A DNA stretch of 64,000 nucleotides from Lenzites betulinus (GCA_022264855.1 JABYQU010000005.1:1054001-1118000), one strand, 5' to 3'; numbered from the stretch's first letter, positions 23,876 through 36,839 are shown. Program-made: numbers and translations. The notes: generated from the letters alone by a model not told the origin.

Positions 23876-24886
23876 TTGCGAAGGGCTGAGCATAAGGCAA
23901 AGCTTGAGTAGATGATGAGTGTAAACGTTCAAGAAGACACGGAAGTTGGTTGGGGACGAGAAGACGTACTTTCGATGCAACTCGCAAAGACGCCCAGGCT
24001 GGAGCAAGAAGGACACCTTGTCCACACCGCCTGATTCGCGCCTTTGAGTTCTGTCATTAGAAGAGGGCTATATGAACGGCGCTAGAATGTGGTGCTGGTA
24101 GTCCGGCATCGGAGGAGTAGGCTGTAGTCGACCGCAGCATGCCGGTTGCCTTTCCCGTGTCTCTCGGGCCATGTTGGGCACTCGAGCGACACCTTCTGTC
24201 ACCCGATGACCTGTTCGCATGTGCATTAATTCAGGTGACCAACATCATCATCGACTCGTACATGTACGTACCGCTCGATCCAGGCCACTGCAAGGCTACC
24301 ATGCCCAAAGATTCCTTCGCTAAAGATATCGGCATATACTGGACACAAGTGATGAGTACTTGTGAGTAAGTCCTCCTCGTCAGAAACTATATGAGATCAC
24401 TCACTGGCACGGGATCCGACGGGACTCGGAGGGAGGCAGTGAATCAACGCAGCAGTGGAGTGTGTGTGTCCATGCAGCCAAGTGGCGGCAGTCCAACGAG
24501 CGCGAGAGCCAGGTTCGACACGGGACGTCCGTTTGTAATCCTAACTGAGCTCGATTACCCCGTATGTTTTGTACGTATACGTTTGCGGTAACTAGTCTCG
24601 ATAGACAGCCTGCGGTCATTACATCGCTGCGTAATCTCAGATAAGCCTTAACCTTAGTCCAGCAGCACCCGGTCCGCTACACCGTCGTGGAAGGCGCCCT
24701 CACAGGGACGTGGTCACTTCGTGCGAGTCGCGACGACGGGAGGCCGCTCGGTCGTCGATTTCACACCTTGTGTTGTTGCTTATCAAGACCATCAGCCGAC
24801 CTGCTGCGATATCTAAGAGCGCGAGTGCCCTGCGCGAACCGGCTGCTTGTTAGCTGCTTGTTGCCTCTTACCGACCGTTGTCCACG
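23876..24886. other. Intergenic region between divergent DUF6535 and reductase genes
   Basis: This contains the promoters of the minus-strand DUF6535 gene and the plus-strand reductase. Short frames only, none with a domain; no TATA box stands out and no RNA gene was recognised. Confidence 0.45.
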
Positions 24887-26356
24887 ATGCCGTCCACCAG
24901 GATCCCGCTGCTTTTTGTACGGGATCATTGATGTAAAGGTATTGTCGCTTGCGAGCTGATGGATGCATCCAATAGGGAACGATGACGATGGGCGAGGCGG
25001 GCAAGAACGGCGTGCGGACGTCGGACCTCCAGGAGTGCCAGGAAATCCTTGACACGTTCTTCAAGCACGGACATACGGAGCTGGACACGGCGCGCATGTA
25101 CGCTGAAGGGACCACCGAGCCTGTACGTAGCGTGCCGTCACGGTATATCTTAGTTGTGGTGGCATATTGCGGGAGCTGATCATGACCCGTAGCTTCTGGC
25201 GAAGCTAGATCTCAAGGGGGCGACTGTGGACACCAAGTGATTGTTGCTTGTCGACGCTGGTTGAACACTGTATTGATTGTTCTCGCTTTTCAGGGTGTAC
25301 CCAGTCAACCCAGGAGACCATGCGCCTGCAGCTCTTCGTTCGACGTTCCAGACGTCGCTCGAGCTGCTTGCCCCATACAAGGCGAGGGTGCTGTACTTGC
25401 ACGCGCCCGACCGGAGCGTCCCCTTCGAGGAGACCGCGCGCGAGGTCAACGAGCTGTACAAGCAGGGCCTGTTGTACGTCCCCTGGAACTATACTCGGGC
25501 CCTTATCACTCATGCTACCGTTTAACACAGCGAGATATTTGGCCTCAGTAACTACGCAGCGTGGGAGGTAAGAGGACAGCCCTCTATTTTGTCATGGGGT
25601 ATGACGTCATAAACTCATCTTCTCGCACAGGTCGCGGAGATCGTGAATGTTTGCAAGGCCAATGGATGGGTCCAGCCCAAGATCTACCAGGCGTACAGTA
25701 TCATTTCGCGCCTCTGCTACCGTTGCGCCCTGGAGCACTGACAGGAACCGCATGAATCAGAATGTACAACGCCATCACCCGAGAGATAGAGCCCGAGCTC
25801 GTGCCTTGCTGCAGGAAGTACGGCATCCGTATCGTCATCTACAACCCTCTCGCGTACGCCCTCTTCTCCGCGCCCGTGACGTCCCTGCAGCTGCTGATCG
25901 CCCCACGAAATGAACAGTGGTGGCTTCTTCGCAGGGAAGGTCGCCGCACCCGATGCGCAAGCGCCAGAGGGCGGCCGCTTCGACCCGAGCAGCAAGATGG
26001 GCCAGATGTACCGCGCTCGGTACTTCAAGAACGGATTCTTCGACGCGCTCACCTATCTGAAGCCGATCGCGGTACGTGTCTCTCGACGGAGATGACGGTT
26101 GCGCATTGAGTCCTGACGATCACCAATCCCGTAGGAGAAGCACCAGCTCCGGCTGACCGAGATCGCGCTTCGGTGGTGCCAGCACCATTCAGCTTTGACT
26201 CCGCAGGACGGCATCATTCTCGGCGCGAGCAGTGCGGCGCAGCTGGAGCAGAACTTGGAAGATAGCGAGAAAGGCCCACTTCCTGCAGAGATCCTGAAGG
26301 CTCTCGACGAGGCGCGTCTGATAGTAGGCGCGAACGCGCCCACTTACTGGCGCTAA
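24887..26356 (+). CDS. Aldo-keto reductase, AKR7-like (aflatoxin aldehyde reductase type)
   Basis: NADPH-dependent reductase of aldehydes and ketones. Nine exons: 24887-24916, 24976-25122, 25193-25236, 25294-25473, 25531-25567, 25631-25692, 25761-25853, 25918-26071, 26135-26356; 969 nt, 322 residues, the usual AKR7 length. The first exon is only 30 nt (MPSTRIPLLF) and is needed because the frame has a stop just before GTMTMGEAG. The catalytic tetrad is intact: Asp47 and Tyr52 in ELDTARMY, Lys74 in TVDTK, His110 in LYLHAPD. GLSNYAAWE, YNAITREIE and IILGASSAAQLEQNL are the conserved barrel and cofactor segments. AKR7 enzymes reduce reactive dialdehydes and succinic semialdehyde; in fungi related genes sit in secondary-metabolite clusters. 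Substrate here unknown. Confidence 0.94.
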
Positions 26357-27280
26357 GCGGTCAGGTTTTGAGAGGAGTGGTTCACGAGTTGGAGAACGTA
26401 TAGTATGGCGGGAAAGAAATTGTATGTGTGTAAAGATAGCCTTGCTTCAGGTGAGATCCGTTGTATTTGTGCGGCGTAGCGGCATCATTAACCCGTCCGC
26501 GTTCTAGTTGTTTCCGTAGGCACGCAGAGACCTTACGGAAGATGTAATTTGTGCGAGGCCCGGTCCGCTAGAATCAACTACAGGGTTTGTTTTCATTGTC
26601 GAGACTGATATTGCCTCCCTATTGCTTTCAGTGGCACTTCTCATCGTAACCACGCTTTCACTGCAGCACCACGGTAGTACCAAGCAACAACACGGACAGT
26701 GGAATTGTGCCAAGTTGCTGGGTGTATATCTCAAACAGGTAAGCGGATGTACTCTACACCTGCTCGGTCAAGTTACTCCACTGACACAGTCTGGACCTGG
26801 AACAGAGCGTCTGCCACAAACACGCCGTAACGCTCACACGTAGCTCCTCGTCATTCTCCGTAAGCTCCGCACACACAGATGGTGATGCTACTGTATGGAC
26901 GAGGACCCCGCGGCGACATTAAGAAGGTTTTAAGTTCGTAGTATCGTACACCTCCTCCATGTCGAGAGTGTGTTGAGAGGGCTAGAGCTCAATAAATGAC
27001 ATAGCGCGTGTTTATCTATACGACTACATACTAACAGTGTTTATTGATACACACGGGCGCGAATGTACTATGCAACGGGGCAGCGGACTATGTACCAAGA
27101 GGGAGTATAACGTAACAGTGAGATATAAGGGGGAGATACAGAACACGCAGAGAAAGATTGTGAAAACGAACGGTGCCGCGCCCAAAAGACATAAGACCTG
27201 ATATATCACCATACACACCTGCGGCACCGTCTCACAGCGGCCTCTACTCCCACAGAAATACCGACGGGACCCTGCTGGAT
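26357..27280. other. Intergenic, convergent 3' flanks
   Basis: Spacer between the stops of the reductase (plus) and the RhoGAP gene (minus). AT-rich, with AATAAA at about 26990 and short frames only. No gene or repeat recognised. Confidence 0.45.
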
Positions 27281-29699
27281 TCAGTCGGACGCCCACGAGA
27301 AACACGCGCTGTTGCGCGGCGTGCCGTCCCCGAACTCTTGCCCGGATTCACAACCTGAGTCCGAGTCCGAGTAGCCCTGCGACGGCGAGACGCCGCGCGG
27401 GAGCGGGAGCGGGGAGCAGCGGCTCGTCGAGCCCGAGTTCAGCCCGTCCCAGGAACTCTCGACGTCGGCTTCGAGAAAGTCAGCGGAGTGTGTGGAGGCC
27501 GGTGGAGAGTTGCAGAGCAGTGTGCTAGGAGCAGCGTTGTATCGCGCGAAGTGTCGCGGGGAGGGAGGACAGGAGGCGTATTCACGCCCTACTATCAGAC
27601 AACAAACCACGAAACAGTCAGAACATGTTGTCGCTCAGTTTGATGGAAGAAGCACTTACCGAGGCCAAGTCTGAAGTTCAGAGGTATGTGTGCGAGACGG
27701 TCGAGGTCAAGCGACCGATACACGCTCTCGCTCTCGATCTCAAGCTCATACTCCCTCGCCGCGACCTCGATCTCGACATCGTCCTTGCGGCCACCATCTT
27801 CCCCTTCTATAGGGGCGTACGCGTCGTCGAAGTCGGACACCTCCGACTCGACGCTCGCGGTCGTCGCCGACGAGCTGGTGGACGACACCGACGTCGAGTG
27901 CGACCGGTACCCGCGCTCGCGCAACCCAGGATCGTACGGCATCAGCGTGGCCCCGCGGCTCGCGCCGACCTCCTCATCCTCCTCGTACACCGGCTCCTGC
28001 ACATCCTGCATCACCCTCGGCGTGTCCTCGCTCGACCCGCGAGTGAACGCCAGCGCCACCGGCGGCGCCCACGCATCAAACGTGCTCTTGCACGCCGTCG
28101 CAGGCGCGCTGTCCGCATACCCCCGCCCGCCCTGCTCGTCCTCCACCCCATCGAACAGGCCGTCCGAGACGCGCGGCCAGCGCTCGAGCAGCCACTGCAC
28201 GCACTCCCTCGTCTGCCCGTTCGCGCCCCCGACGAGCACGCGCGCGAACATGCGCGCGACGTCCGCGAGCGCCATGCCGTTGTCCGGGCACAGCGGCAGC
28301 TGCGTGAAGAACCCGAGGAGGTACGTGAGGAGCGCGAGCGGCGCGGGCGGGACGAGCCGCAGGAGGTGCTGCGCGTGTGCGATCTGCGGCGCTTCGAGTG
28401 CGAGTTGCTGGGTGAGCGCTTCGCTGGGAGTCATGGGCACGCTGGGGGCAGGGCGAGAGCGAGGGCGGAGGAGGAGGCGGATAGGGATAGGGAGAAGTGG
28501 GCGGTGGGCGGCGGGGCGGAGCGCGGGCGGGCGTGCGAGGCGAAGTAGCCGCCGTCGCTGTCGGGGTGGTCTGCGTCTAGGGCGGCTTCGCGGACGAGGG
28601 TTGGCTGGACGCAGAGGAGGTGGAGGGCTGCTGCGAGGTTTTCGTCGAGGAGGGGCTCGGGGAGGAGATCGAGGTATGTTTTGAGGAGTGCGCAGACGTC
28701 AGGGGTGGTCTCTTTGCGAAGAGAGGCGCGGGTCGTGGATAGGGTAGGGGCCATACGGGGACATATCCCGTCGCCGTTGGGCGATGAGGCGCAGCTAGGT
28801 GTGCACATGTCGAAGGACTCGATGAGTCGCGCAAGACGTGTGCGGTTGGGCACTGAGCGGAAGAGGCCCGGTTGGTATATACCTGAGATCGTTATGAATA
28901 TATGTGGATTCGAACAACGACTTTCTGTGTGACCTACCAGTGCGATTGAGCTCCTCCACACATGCATACACAACCCACGGCACATTATGCTGGTATCCGC
29001 CTAGTACGGTCGACATCCACGCACACCGCACCGCCACACCAACAGGTGCCCCAAACGTCTCTGTAATGAACGTCACCCACTATTCTTGTTCCCCCACAAA
29101 CACCCCCAACATAGCAAAAAGAAGAAACACTCACTGGGATGAACAGTCTCCCCCCGCCCAAACGCCTCCCCCTCCCACCGCACCAGCACAGCACGAACAT
29201 CCAAACACTCCTCCAACACCCGCCCCTCGCGCTGCAGCAGATCCCGCAGGGACCGCAACACCCCCCTCGGGCCGGGCGGCGCGAACACGGGGATGGACGC
29301 AGGCTGCGACGTCGAGCGCGGGCGCGACGGCAGGTGCGCCGCCGCGCGCTGCGAGACGCGCACGGACGTCGCGCGCGGGCGGAGGCCCCATGCGAGCGCG
29401 AAGGGGTCGTCTGCGAGCGGGTCGTCTGCGTGCACGACGAGTGATGCTCGGGGGGTGGCGAGGTGCGTGGGGCGGAAGGTGCTTGCGGCGTCTGCGTTCG
29501 AATTGCCGTGGAGGTGGGCAGAAGATGAGGATGCGGATGCGGACGGGAGGGCGGTCCCCGCGGGGCAGGCGAGGATGGGGCCCTGCCCGCATGCGCGCGC
29601 GAGCCGGTCGTGCTCCATGTCGACGGCGAGGAGGCGCGTTATCTTCGGGTGCGCAGAGGGGGGGAGTGAGAAGAGCGGGCCCGGGGCGGCGGCTGACAT
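27281..29699 (-). CDS. Rho GTPase-activating protein (RhoGAP domain)
   Basis: Stimulates GTP hydrolysis on Rho/Rac/Cdc42-type GTPases that control polarity and the actin cytoskeleton. Minus-strand exons: 29699-29135, 29060-28938, from 28882 to roughly 28560, from about 28446 to 27656, and a last exon near 27599-27281. The N-terminal 190 residues are Pro/Ser/Ala-rich with a helical stretch (LRSLRDLLQREGRVLEE). The RhoGAP domain then runs KTFGAPV, WVVYACVEELNRTGIY, GLFRSV (catalytic Arg finger), DVCALLKTYLDLLPEPLL, and after one more intron LLTYLLGFFTQLP with NGMALADVARMFARVLVG. The C-terminal 200 residues are acidic, Ser-rich and disordered. The donor of the intron inside the domain (around 28450-28590) could not be fixed. 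A fragment of this gene recurs at 50330-50650. Confidence 0.85.
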
Positions 29700-30692
29700 G
29701 GCTGGCGGGAGGCTGGCGGGGGCGGGGGCGTGCGTGCGGGTGTGGTATGGCACGCTGTCTAGCAAGCGGCGGTGGTGGTGGAGGTAATGGTGGTGGTGGA
29801 TGTGTCGAGAAGTCGAACCCTGGGACCCTGCTGGACCTGCGAGGAGAAGGACCGTGGCGGGGACGAAGTCTCTCTCTCGAGAGGAGGGCGGCCGGCCAAG
29901 AGCGTGTACATGGGCGGATGAACGGTGCGCGATCTGGTGGGGCGATCTCGCGGGATAGGGGGCGCTGGGCTGTGCGAGCGGCGCGGCGGGGGACATGTCG
30001 TGCGCTGCAGCGCGGGGCATGTGCCGCGCGCGTAGGTGCGGATGACACGCTTCGGGGCGCGGATGTGACGCGGACGGCGGGGACTCGGGGGACGAGTACT
30101 GCATCGGTCCGGCGGGAAGGGGAAAGTGGAAGGTGGGAAGTGGAAGGTGGGGCGGAGGCTCGCCGGGAGGCTTCCGCGCGCACGGTGTGGGCTATGTCGA
30201 TCAATCGAGTCGAGAACTGGGGAACGAGCAGATCAGAGCTCAGAAGATGGAACTGGAAGACAGAGGAAGGTTTCCGCGCGCCCGCGAAGTTCGAACAGAG
30301 AGAGAAAGGAGGCGGGGAGGCGAGGAGGAGGCGGGTTCAGGCGAAACCCTCACGATTCGAATCCAGCCCGCGGCTGGTCAAGCTTTCAAGTACGCCTGCC
30401 CTCCCTCCCGATCGCGCCCTCGAATCCGGTGCCCTCGCTGCTGAGCTGCGGCTGGGCTCGCAGAAACCGGCGGGGGCGATAAACAGTAAACTGCGGGGGC
30501 GATATGCGCGCGGGGAAGCTGAAGGCTGAGCTGGTGGCGGTCGGTGGGGAGAGCCCCTCCCGCGATAACTTTAAGGCGGGGCAGGATCGACGGGCGCTTG
30601 TCCTCGGGGCCTAGAACGTGAACTGCGTCGCTGGATCCTGCAGGCGTTTCGTACACGGCTGGAGGCGAGACCGCGGTGGGCACCCGAGATAG
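29700..30692. other. Upstream region of the RhoGAP gene
   Basis: G-rich on the plus strand (C/T-rich in the direction of the RhoGAP gene), as expected for a fungal promoter and leader. Long frames on both strands here are Arg/Gly/Ala or Pro/Ser/Arg low-complexity products of the bias and are not called. Confidence 0.45.
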
Positions 30693-33168
30693 ACTTCGGA
30701 CTGCGTTGCGCGCAGAAGATCTGGTGTGATTGTTGCAGATGGACATGAGGACGCGGCGCAGGAAAGTACTGGGCGACGCGCGCGTACGTATACACATACC
30801 GCGCAAGAGCTCGAGGCTGGGGGTGCTGAGTCCGATATGGGCGATCGCGCGTCGCAGCACGCGGACGCTCCAGCCCGACCTCCTAAGTGCCGAGGCCTCT
30901 TGAATGGCTTGATAGAAGGAAGGCGTGCCCTTGGGATTCTGAGGAAGCCCTGTCCATCACCGCGTCCGCCCGTCGTCGGAATCCGCAGCGCGCAGGGCAC
31001 TGGCAGGGTTCGTCGAATTTCCAGGCCGCGACTGGTATTTCGACTGCCGGGGGCGTGTGTGTGGTACTGTGGCATCCGTCGGACCCTGGCGGATCGGATC
31101 TATCATCTTGGGGCCTAGAGCGCGTCCGAGTCCCTATCATGGGGTCCTTTCTCCGCATGAGGCGATCGGGAAAGGAGAGATCGGTTGCATTCCAGAGGAC
31201 CGGATGCTGTAAAAGTCTAAACTGTTGCCGGGATTCATGCGATTTCGAGCGCTATTATGATGACAGTTGCGAGCGAGCAGGTGGTATGGGAGAAAGTTGA
31301 ATGACAGGAGCGCGTATGTGTCGCCCGCGAAGGAGGATCCTGAGTGAAAACTAGTGGTAAGAACCAAGCTTGAAGCGCGGCGCCTGGCGTGGAGATGTGG
31401 CGCGGCATTTTGCGGCGCACCGGTGGTGGTATACCCGAGCGACCCGAGAGGAGTTATGGACCCTAGTAAGTAGTACGTACATTGGATAAGACTTCGAGGG
31501 CTGAAGCGGCATGTCTCGACAAGAATACATCATGCGCACTAGCCTTGACCTGCGTGCGAGTGTCAGTGAGTTCGTACGCATTGGGGAAATTAATGGGGCT
31601 GACTTCGCTAGTAACTAGAGGTCAAACTTGCGTGTGGAAGGCCAGCTTTATCGAACTTGGCCATGGGAGCTCCTGGCTTCAGCCGTGTCGGAGGCCCCGG
31701 TGAATGTGACTTTCACAGCAGAGGAAGGTTCAGTAGGACCAACGCAAAACGAGCTTTGCCGCCGGCCGATAACCTTTTAAGACGAGTTGAAATGTATGAG
31801 TCGCGCAAATCGCATTGAACAACAAGATTTCAAACTCATACAAGTAGTAGCGCTCGGGGTCGCATTGGACTAGCCTTCGGCTGGTGGCAGCGAGGATTCG
31901 CGGCCGCGTACACATTATGAGTCGAGGAGTTCTATACGCCATGCACTGTATAATTCAAGAGGCAAGATCAGTTTTGCAGATCTCAAACGTACATGTATGC
32001 GTACCATTCTCGAAGTGCGACCCAAGCATATTCTCCAAATTCGTGTGGAAGGTAGCCAGCACCCAGCAAGACGCAAGCGAATGGGAGTACTCCAAGATCA
32101 AAGACAGGTACGGGTTACGTGGTTGGGGATGGCGATAGTTCGAGAGAACGCCTCGACGACAAGCGAGCTCGCGAGATGCTGTCCATATGGGACGCATTCC
32201 CTACTCGGAATCATCTCCGACGGTCTTAAACCGAGCCAAGAAGCGCATCTACTTACCACACACACATGCACTCGCTATTCCTGCCCCTCCTCGGCGTGCG
32301 CTGCAACCAACGCGGACATCCGCGGAGCCGATTCCGGCACGCGCCAGCGAGTGCATCGTACTTCCGCATTTCGTACTTGGCTGTGAAACGAGAGCCTGGC
32401 ACTGCCTGGGGGCGGGCGTAGTGCGGAGGTTGGGCCATATATACGCGCTGTGGGATCGCGCGTGGATGCGAGGATCGGTGTGGTCTACCGTCTAGCTGGG
32501 ATTCGCGTGTGCGTGTCGATATATGTATATGCTTAGGCGCTTTATTCGTGTTTTTGCCTGCAGAGGGGGTGGTTAGGTGACATGCGGGAGCTTGCGCGAG
32601 GCGTAGCCTGTGTGCAGGTGCAGGTAGACCTTGACGCCTCGGGACTGAAGCTTGAGGGCGGAGTCCAGTGGTCGGGCCTACGAGAACCTCAAAAGAATCC
32701 TGCGCACAGCCGCCACGGCTTGTATGGGAATAGGGATCCGTGCGGACGCGTGCACACGAGGGGCGGTGCGCGGTGTTATGGTACCCTCGCTTACAGATTA
32801 CGGAAACACGCGCGCATTCGAAATTCTACGCAGTGCGAATCATCCGCGGCACTGCCGCTGCGTGACCGCGGGTCCTGCTGATGCTGCTAGGGAATACTTG
32901 GCACGTATCCCGCAGCTGATGTGCAGGGTGTTAGTGTTGGATAGGCTGTTAGGGAGGATTTTGGCTTACTTGTAAGAGTGTATGCCTTTGAACACTTTCT
33001 GCGGCTTCGAAACTCGGCATTTCGAGGCCTTCTTATGTCAATGGGCCCGGGTGTTCATCGTTGGATACCGAGGTACGCATTCCATCTGCCCTAAGTAGTA
33101 GCGTGTTCCGCGCGCCGCAGAGCCCGTGCACGCTGCCAGCTGCTGTTAGGCATGCTCGTACCTCAAAT
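30693..33168. repeat. Tandem segmental duplication, unit 1 (about 2.48 kb)
   Basis: First of two adjacent direct copies; the second follows without a gap at 33169. Matching starts at ACTTCGG in both and continues to the end of the unit, for example GGACGCGGCGCAGGAAAGTA at about 30750 and 33232, and CATATATA..CGCG near 32436 and 34850. The copies differ by many substitutions and by indels not divisible by three (for example at the start of the unit), so most of the unit is unlikely to be coding. A short in-frame segment at about 31995-32108, ending at a good donor site (GTACGG), is conserved in both copies and may be an exon of an unknown gene. No terminal repeats or transposon genes were found. 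Confidence 0.8.
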
Positions 33169-35594
33169 ACTTCGGAGTGCGTTGCGGGCAGAAGATCTAG
33201 TGTGTGATTGTTGCAGATGGTCCATACATGAGGACGCGGCGCAGGAAAGTACTGGGCGACGCGCGCGTACGTATACACATACCGCGCAAGAGCTCGAGGC
33301 TGGGGGTGTGGCAGTCCGATATGGGCGATCGCGGGTCGCAGCACGCGGACGCTCCAGCCCGACCTCCTGAGTGCCGAGGCCTCTTGAATGGCTTGATAGA
33401 AGGAAGGCATGCCCTTGGGATCTTGAGGAAGCCCTGTCCATCAGCGCGTCCGCTCGTCGTCGGAATGCGCAGCGCGCAGGGCAGGGTCCGTCGAATTTCC
33501 AGGCCGCTCTTGGTATTTCGACTGCCGGGGGCGTGTGCGTGGTACTGTGGCATCCCTCGGACCCTGGCGGATTGGATCTATCATCTGAGGGGCCTAGAGC
33601 GCGTCCGAGTTCCTATCATGGGGTCCTTTCTCCGCATGAGGCGATCGGGAGGAGGAGATCGGGTGCATTCCAGCGCACCGGAAGCTGTAAGAAAGTCTAA
33701 ACTGTTGCCGGGATTCATGGGATTTCGAGCGCTATCACAGTTGCAAGCGAGCAAGCGAGATGGGAGAAACTTGATGGCGGTAGCGCATGTGTGTCGTCCG
33801 CGTGGAGGATCCTGAGTGAAAACCAGTGGTAAAATCCAAGCTTGGAGCGCGGCGCCTGGCGTGGAGATGTGGCGCGGCATTTTACGGCGCACCGGCGGTG
33901 GTATACCCGAGCGACCCGAGAGGAGTTATGGACCCTACTTAGCAGTACGTATGTTGAATAAGACTTCGAGGGCTCAAGCGGCGTATCTCGACATGAATAC
34001 ATCGTGCGCACTAGCCTTGGCCTGCGTGCGAGTGTCAGTGAGTTTCTACGCATGGGCAATATTGTGGCGCTGACTTTGCCAGTAGCTGTAGAGGTCAAAC
34101 TTGCGCGCGGAACGGTAGCCGTCGAACTTGGCCATAAGAGCTCCTGGCTTCAACGAGGGAGGCCCCGGAGAACGTGACTTTCACAACAGAGGAAAGTTCA
34201 GTTGGACTAACGTCAAACGAACTCTGCCGCCGTGCTGCCGCCAGCCGATAACTTTTTAAGGCGAGTTGATATTAGTCGCGCAAATCGCGTTGAAGTAGCA
34301 GCGATCAGGATCGCATTGGACTAGCATTCGTCTGGTTGCAGCGGAGTCGCGGGTGCATGCATTCCGACTCGAGAGTTCTATACGCCATGTACTGTTTGAG
34401 TCGAAGAAGCAAGGTCAGCTATGCAGATTTTAAACGTGGATGTACCCATGCGTACCGTCCTCGAAGTGCGACCCAAGCCCATTCGCAAAAATTGTGTGGA
34501 AGTTCGTGCGCGGCCGGCAAGTTGCAAGCGTTGAATGGGATCGCCTCAAGATCCAAGACAGGTACGGGTTACGTGGTTGGGAAGGCCTCGAGGACAAGCC
34601 AGCTCAGGCTCGCGCGATGCAGTCTATATGGGACGCGTTCCCCACTCGGCATCGCCTCCGACGGCCTTGGCCTAGGAATGCACCCACCCCCACGGCACTC
34701 TCGCTATTCCTGCAACGCCTCGGCATACGTCGCAACCAACGCGGACCTCCGCGGAGCCGAGTCCGGCAGTCCATAGCCCGAGTGCGCACCGGGCTGCGAA
34801 ATGAGAGCCTGGGGCTGCCTGGGGGCGGGCGTAGTGCGGATTTTAGGCCATATATATACGCGTTGTGCGATGGTGCGTGGACGCGACGTTCCGTGTGGTT
34901 TACCGTCTAGCTGGGATTCTGCGTGCGCCTGTCTATATCAATAAACATGAACTATATCCATATTGTCGCCTACATCAAACGAGAGGGACGCACACGAGAG
35001 CTTGGGAGGCGTAGAGTGCAGCTGCAGACACAGGTGTGAGCTTTGTGTCCTGAGGGCGCGCCCCATTGGTTGGGTCTACGAGCGAACTTGAAAGCCCACG
35101 CCAAATCGCCACGACCTGTATGCCAATAGTGATCCGCGCGGACGTCGACGCGTGCACGCGAGGGGCGGTGTGCGGTGTTATGGTGCCCTCGCTAAGTCGC
35201 TTACGGAAACACATGTGCATTCGAAAATCTGCGCAGTGCGAATCATCTGCAGTGTGGCACTGCCGCTGCGTGACCGCGGGTCCTCCTGATACTGCTAGGG
35301 GGTAGCACGTACCCCGCAGCTGATGTGTAGAGTTTTAGTGTTGGGTGGTTTTTTAGGGAGGACTTTGGGGCTCACCTGTAGGAGTGTACCTGCATATTGG
35401 AATCCTTGGCGTGGCTTTGAAGTTCAGGATTTCGAGGCATTATGATGGGTGTTCATCGACGTCGTTCCGAGCTCGATGCCAATGTACACACTCCATATAC
35501 TTACCCTAAGTACCAGCAATATTCTGCCCACCGCAGAGCCCGTGCACACTGCCAGCTGCTGCCAGCTGCTGCCAGCCATGCTCGTACCTCAAGT
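33169..35594. repeat. Tandem segmental duplication, unit 2 (about 2.43 kb)
   Basis: Second direct copy of the unit starting at 30693. It ends near 35594 (GTACCTCAAG), where unit 1 runs straight into unit 2. Relative to unit 1 it carries short deletions and insertions throughout. The conserved candidate exon segment lies at about 34447-34561 and again ends at GTACGG. No recognisable domain in any frame. Confidence 0.8.
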
Positions 35595-36839
35595 TTTCAA
35601 ACTCTAAACCGCACCCGACAGCCGCGACCACATCCAAGGTAAACTTAGAGCAGACCACGGTTCCATGCGTGCCTCGCGGTTCGGGTCGCACGGGCGCGGA
35701 GAAATACGCGACAGATGGAGGGGGGAGACGTACGAGAACACGAGAACCTGATGCTGGTGGGTATAGGGCCCCGAGATGCGTTCTGGGCGGGGCGGGATGA
35801 GGTTCCGTTGGGGAGGCTCGCGGCCGCGCGTACGTGTGTATGCGGGCGGATTTAGCGAGTTGTTCGTGTTGCCGTAAGTTGAGCTCTGGGAGAGATTTCG
35901 CATGCGTGGACCTGCGCACGCTGTGAGCTGAGTGAGGGGTCCGGGTGTCTGTGTGCGAGCGAGACCACATCGGAGATAGGGTCGACATGAGAGAGGGACG
36001 AGGAGGAGATGGAGTGTTTCGAGGCCACATCACGGCGGCGAAGATCTGTCGCTTCACCCGCCTGTCGGGCTGCCCACACACAAACGCGTCTTCCTTTCCA
36101 TTCCCGCCTGTGTCTTCCGTGACGCACGCACGCACGCCCGGTAATACCATCGACGGCCTCGGCCTGTGACGAACGCGCCGACGCGAGGGCCAAAGCGACA
36201 GACGAAGGGGGACGCGCCACGCCGCGACGCGTCGTGGGACGTCCGTTCTGGGAGGCGTGGCGCGTCTTATTGGATGATCCTGGGATGCGTCCGAGTTCCC
36301 GGGGAGGCACCGCCGCCACCCCCGGATCCCCCACACTAGGGTGGCGCGTAGGTCATCATGCGTCAACGTTCGTCCTTCGCGTCACTCCCTCGGTCCTCCT
36401 CCCTCTCTCCGCGTCCTGCCCACCGCCGCACGGTCTGCAGGCGCACCAGTGGCTGCGGCGCGGTGAAGGTTCAAGCTCGGGGATCAGAGTGCGGCAGAGA
36501 GACGGGTGGGAGGACGTAGAGTGCGGGGGCGTGGCAAGAGATCGACGTCAGATCGCTGGTCAGTTGGACGGCGAGGTGTCAACGGAATTGGGAGAGGCCG
36601 GCAGCGATCGCGGGCTCCACACGTGCGAGGCGCCGACTCCTCCTCGTCCTCTCACCTGTTCATCATCCTCGCCCGACTGCCAGCCCTGGCAGATGCCCAG
36701 GCCCCGGCCCTGCTTCCCTGGGACGCGCTATATAAACCCGCCCCCTGTCGTCCCACTCACGCCCGCTTCTGCCCCTGTCTCTCCCCTGCCCCTACCCTCA
36801 CGTACACCGCCCCCCTCCCACCTCAGTAATCATCCAAAA
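35595..36839. other. Upstream region of the CFEM GPI protein gene
   Basis: GC-rich; a long antisense frame (35506-36366) is Arg/Pro-rich low complexity and is rejected. The last 120 bases form the promoter, with a TATA box at 36729-36737 and a C/T-rich leader (CCCTGTCTCTCCCCTGCCCC). Confidence 0.5.
36729..36737 (+). promoter_or_regulatory. TATA box of the CFEM GPI protein gene
   Basis: CTATATAAA lies about 105 bases before the start codon at 36840 and directly ahead of a pyrimidine-rich leader. Confidence 0.65.

Noticed and set aside
29131..30529. Very long frames on both strands (357 codons minus, 541 codons plus)
   Set aside because: They are Arg/Pro/Ala-rich shadows in GC-rich DNA; the RhoGAP frame on the minus strand explains the part to 29699 and the rest is its leader.
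35506..36366. 286-codon minus-strand frame upstream of the CFEM gene
   Set aside because: Arg/Pro/Ser-rich, crosses the end of the tandem duplication, and has no domain.
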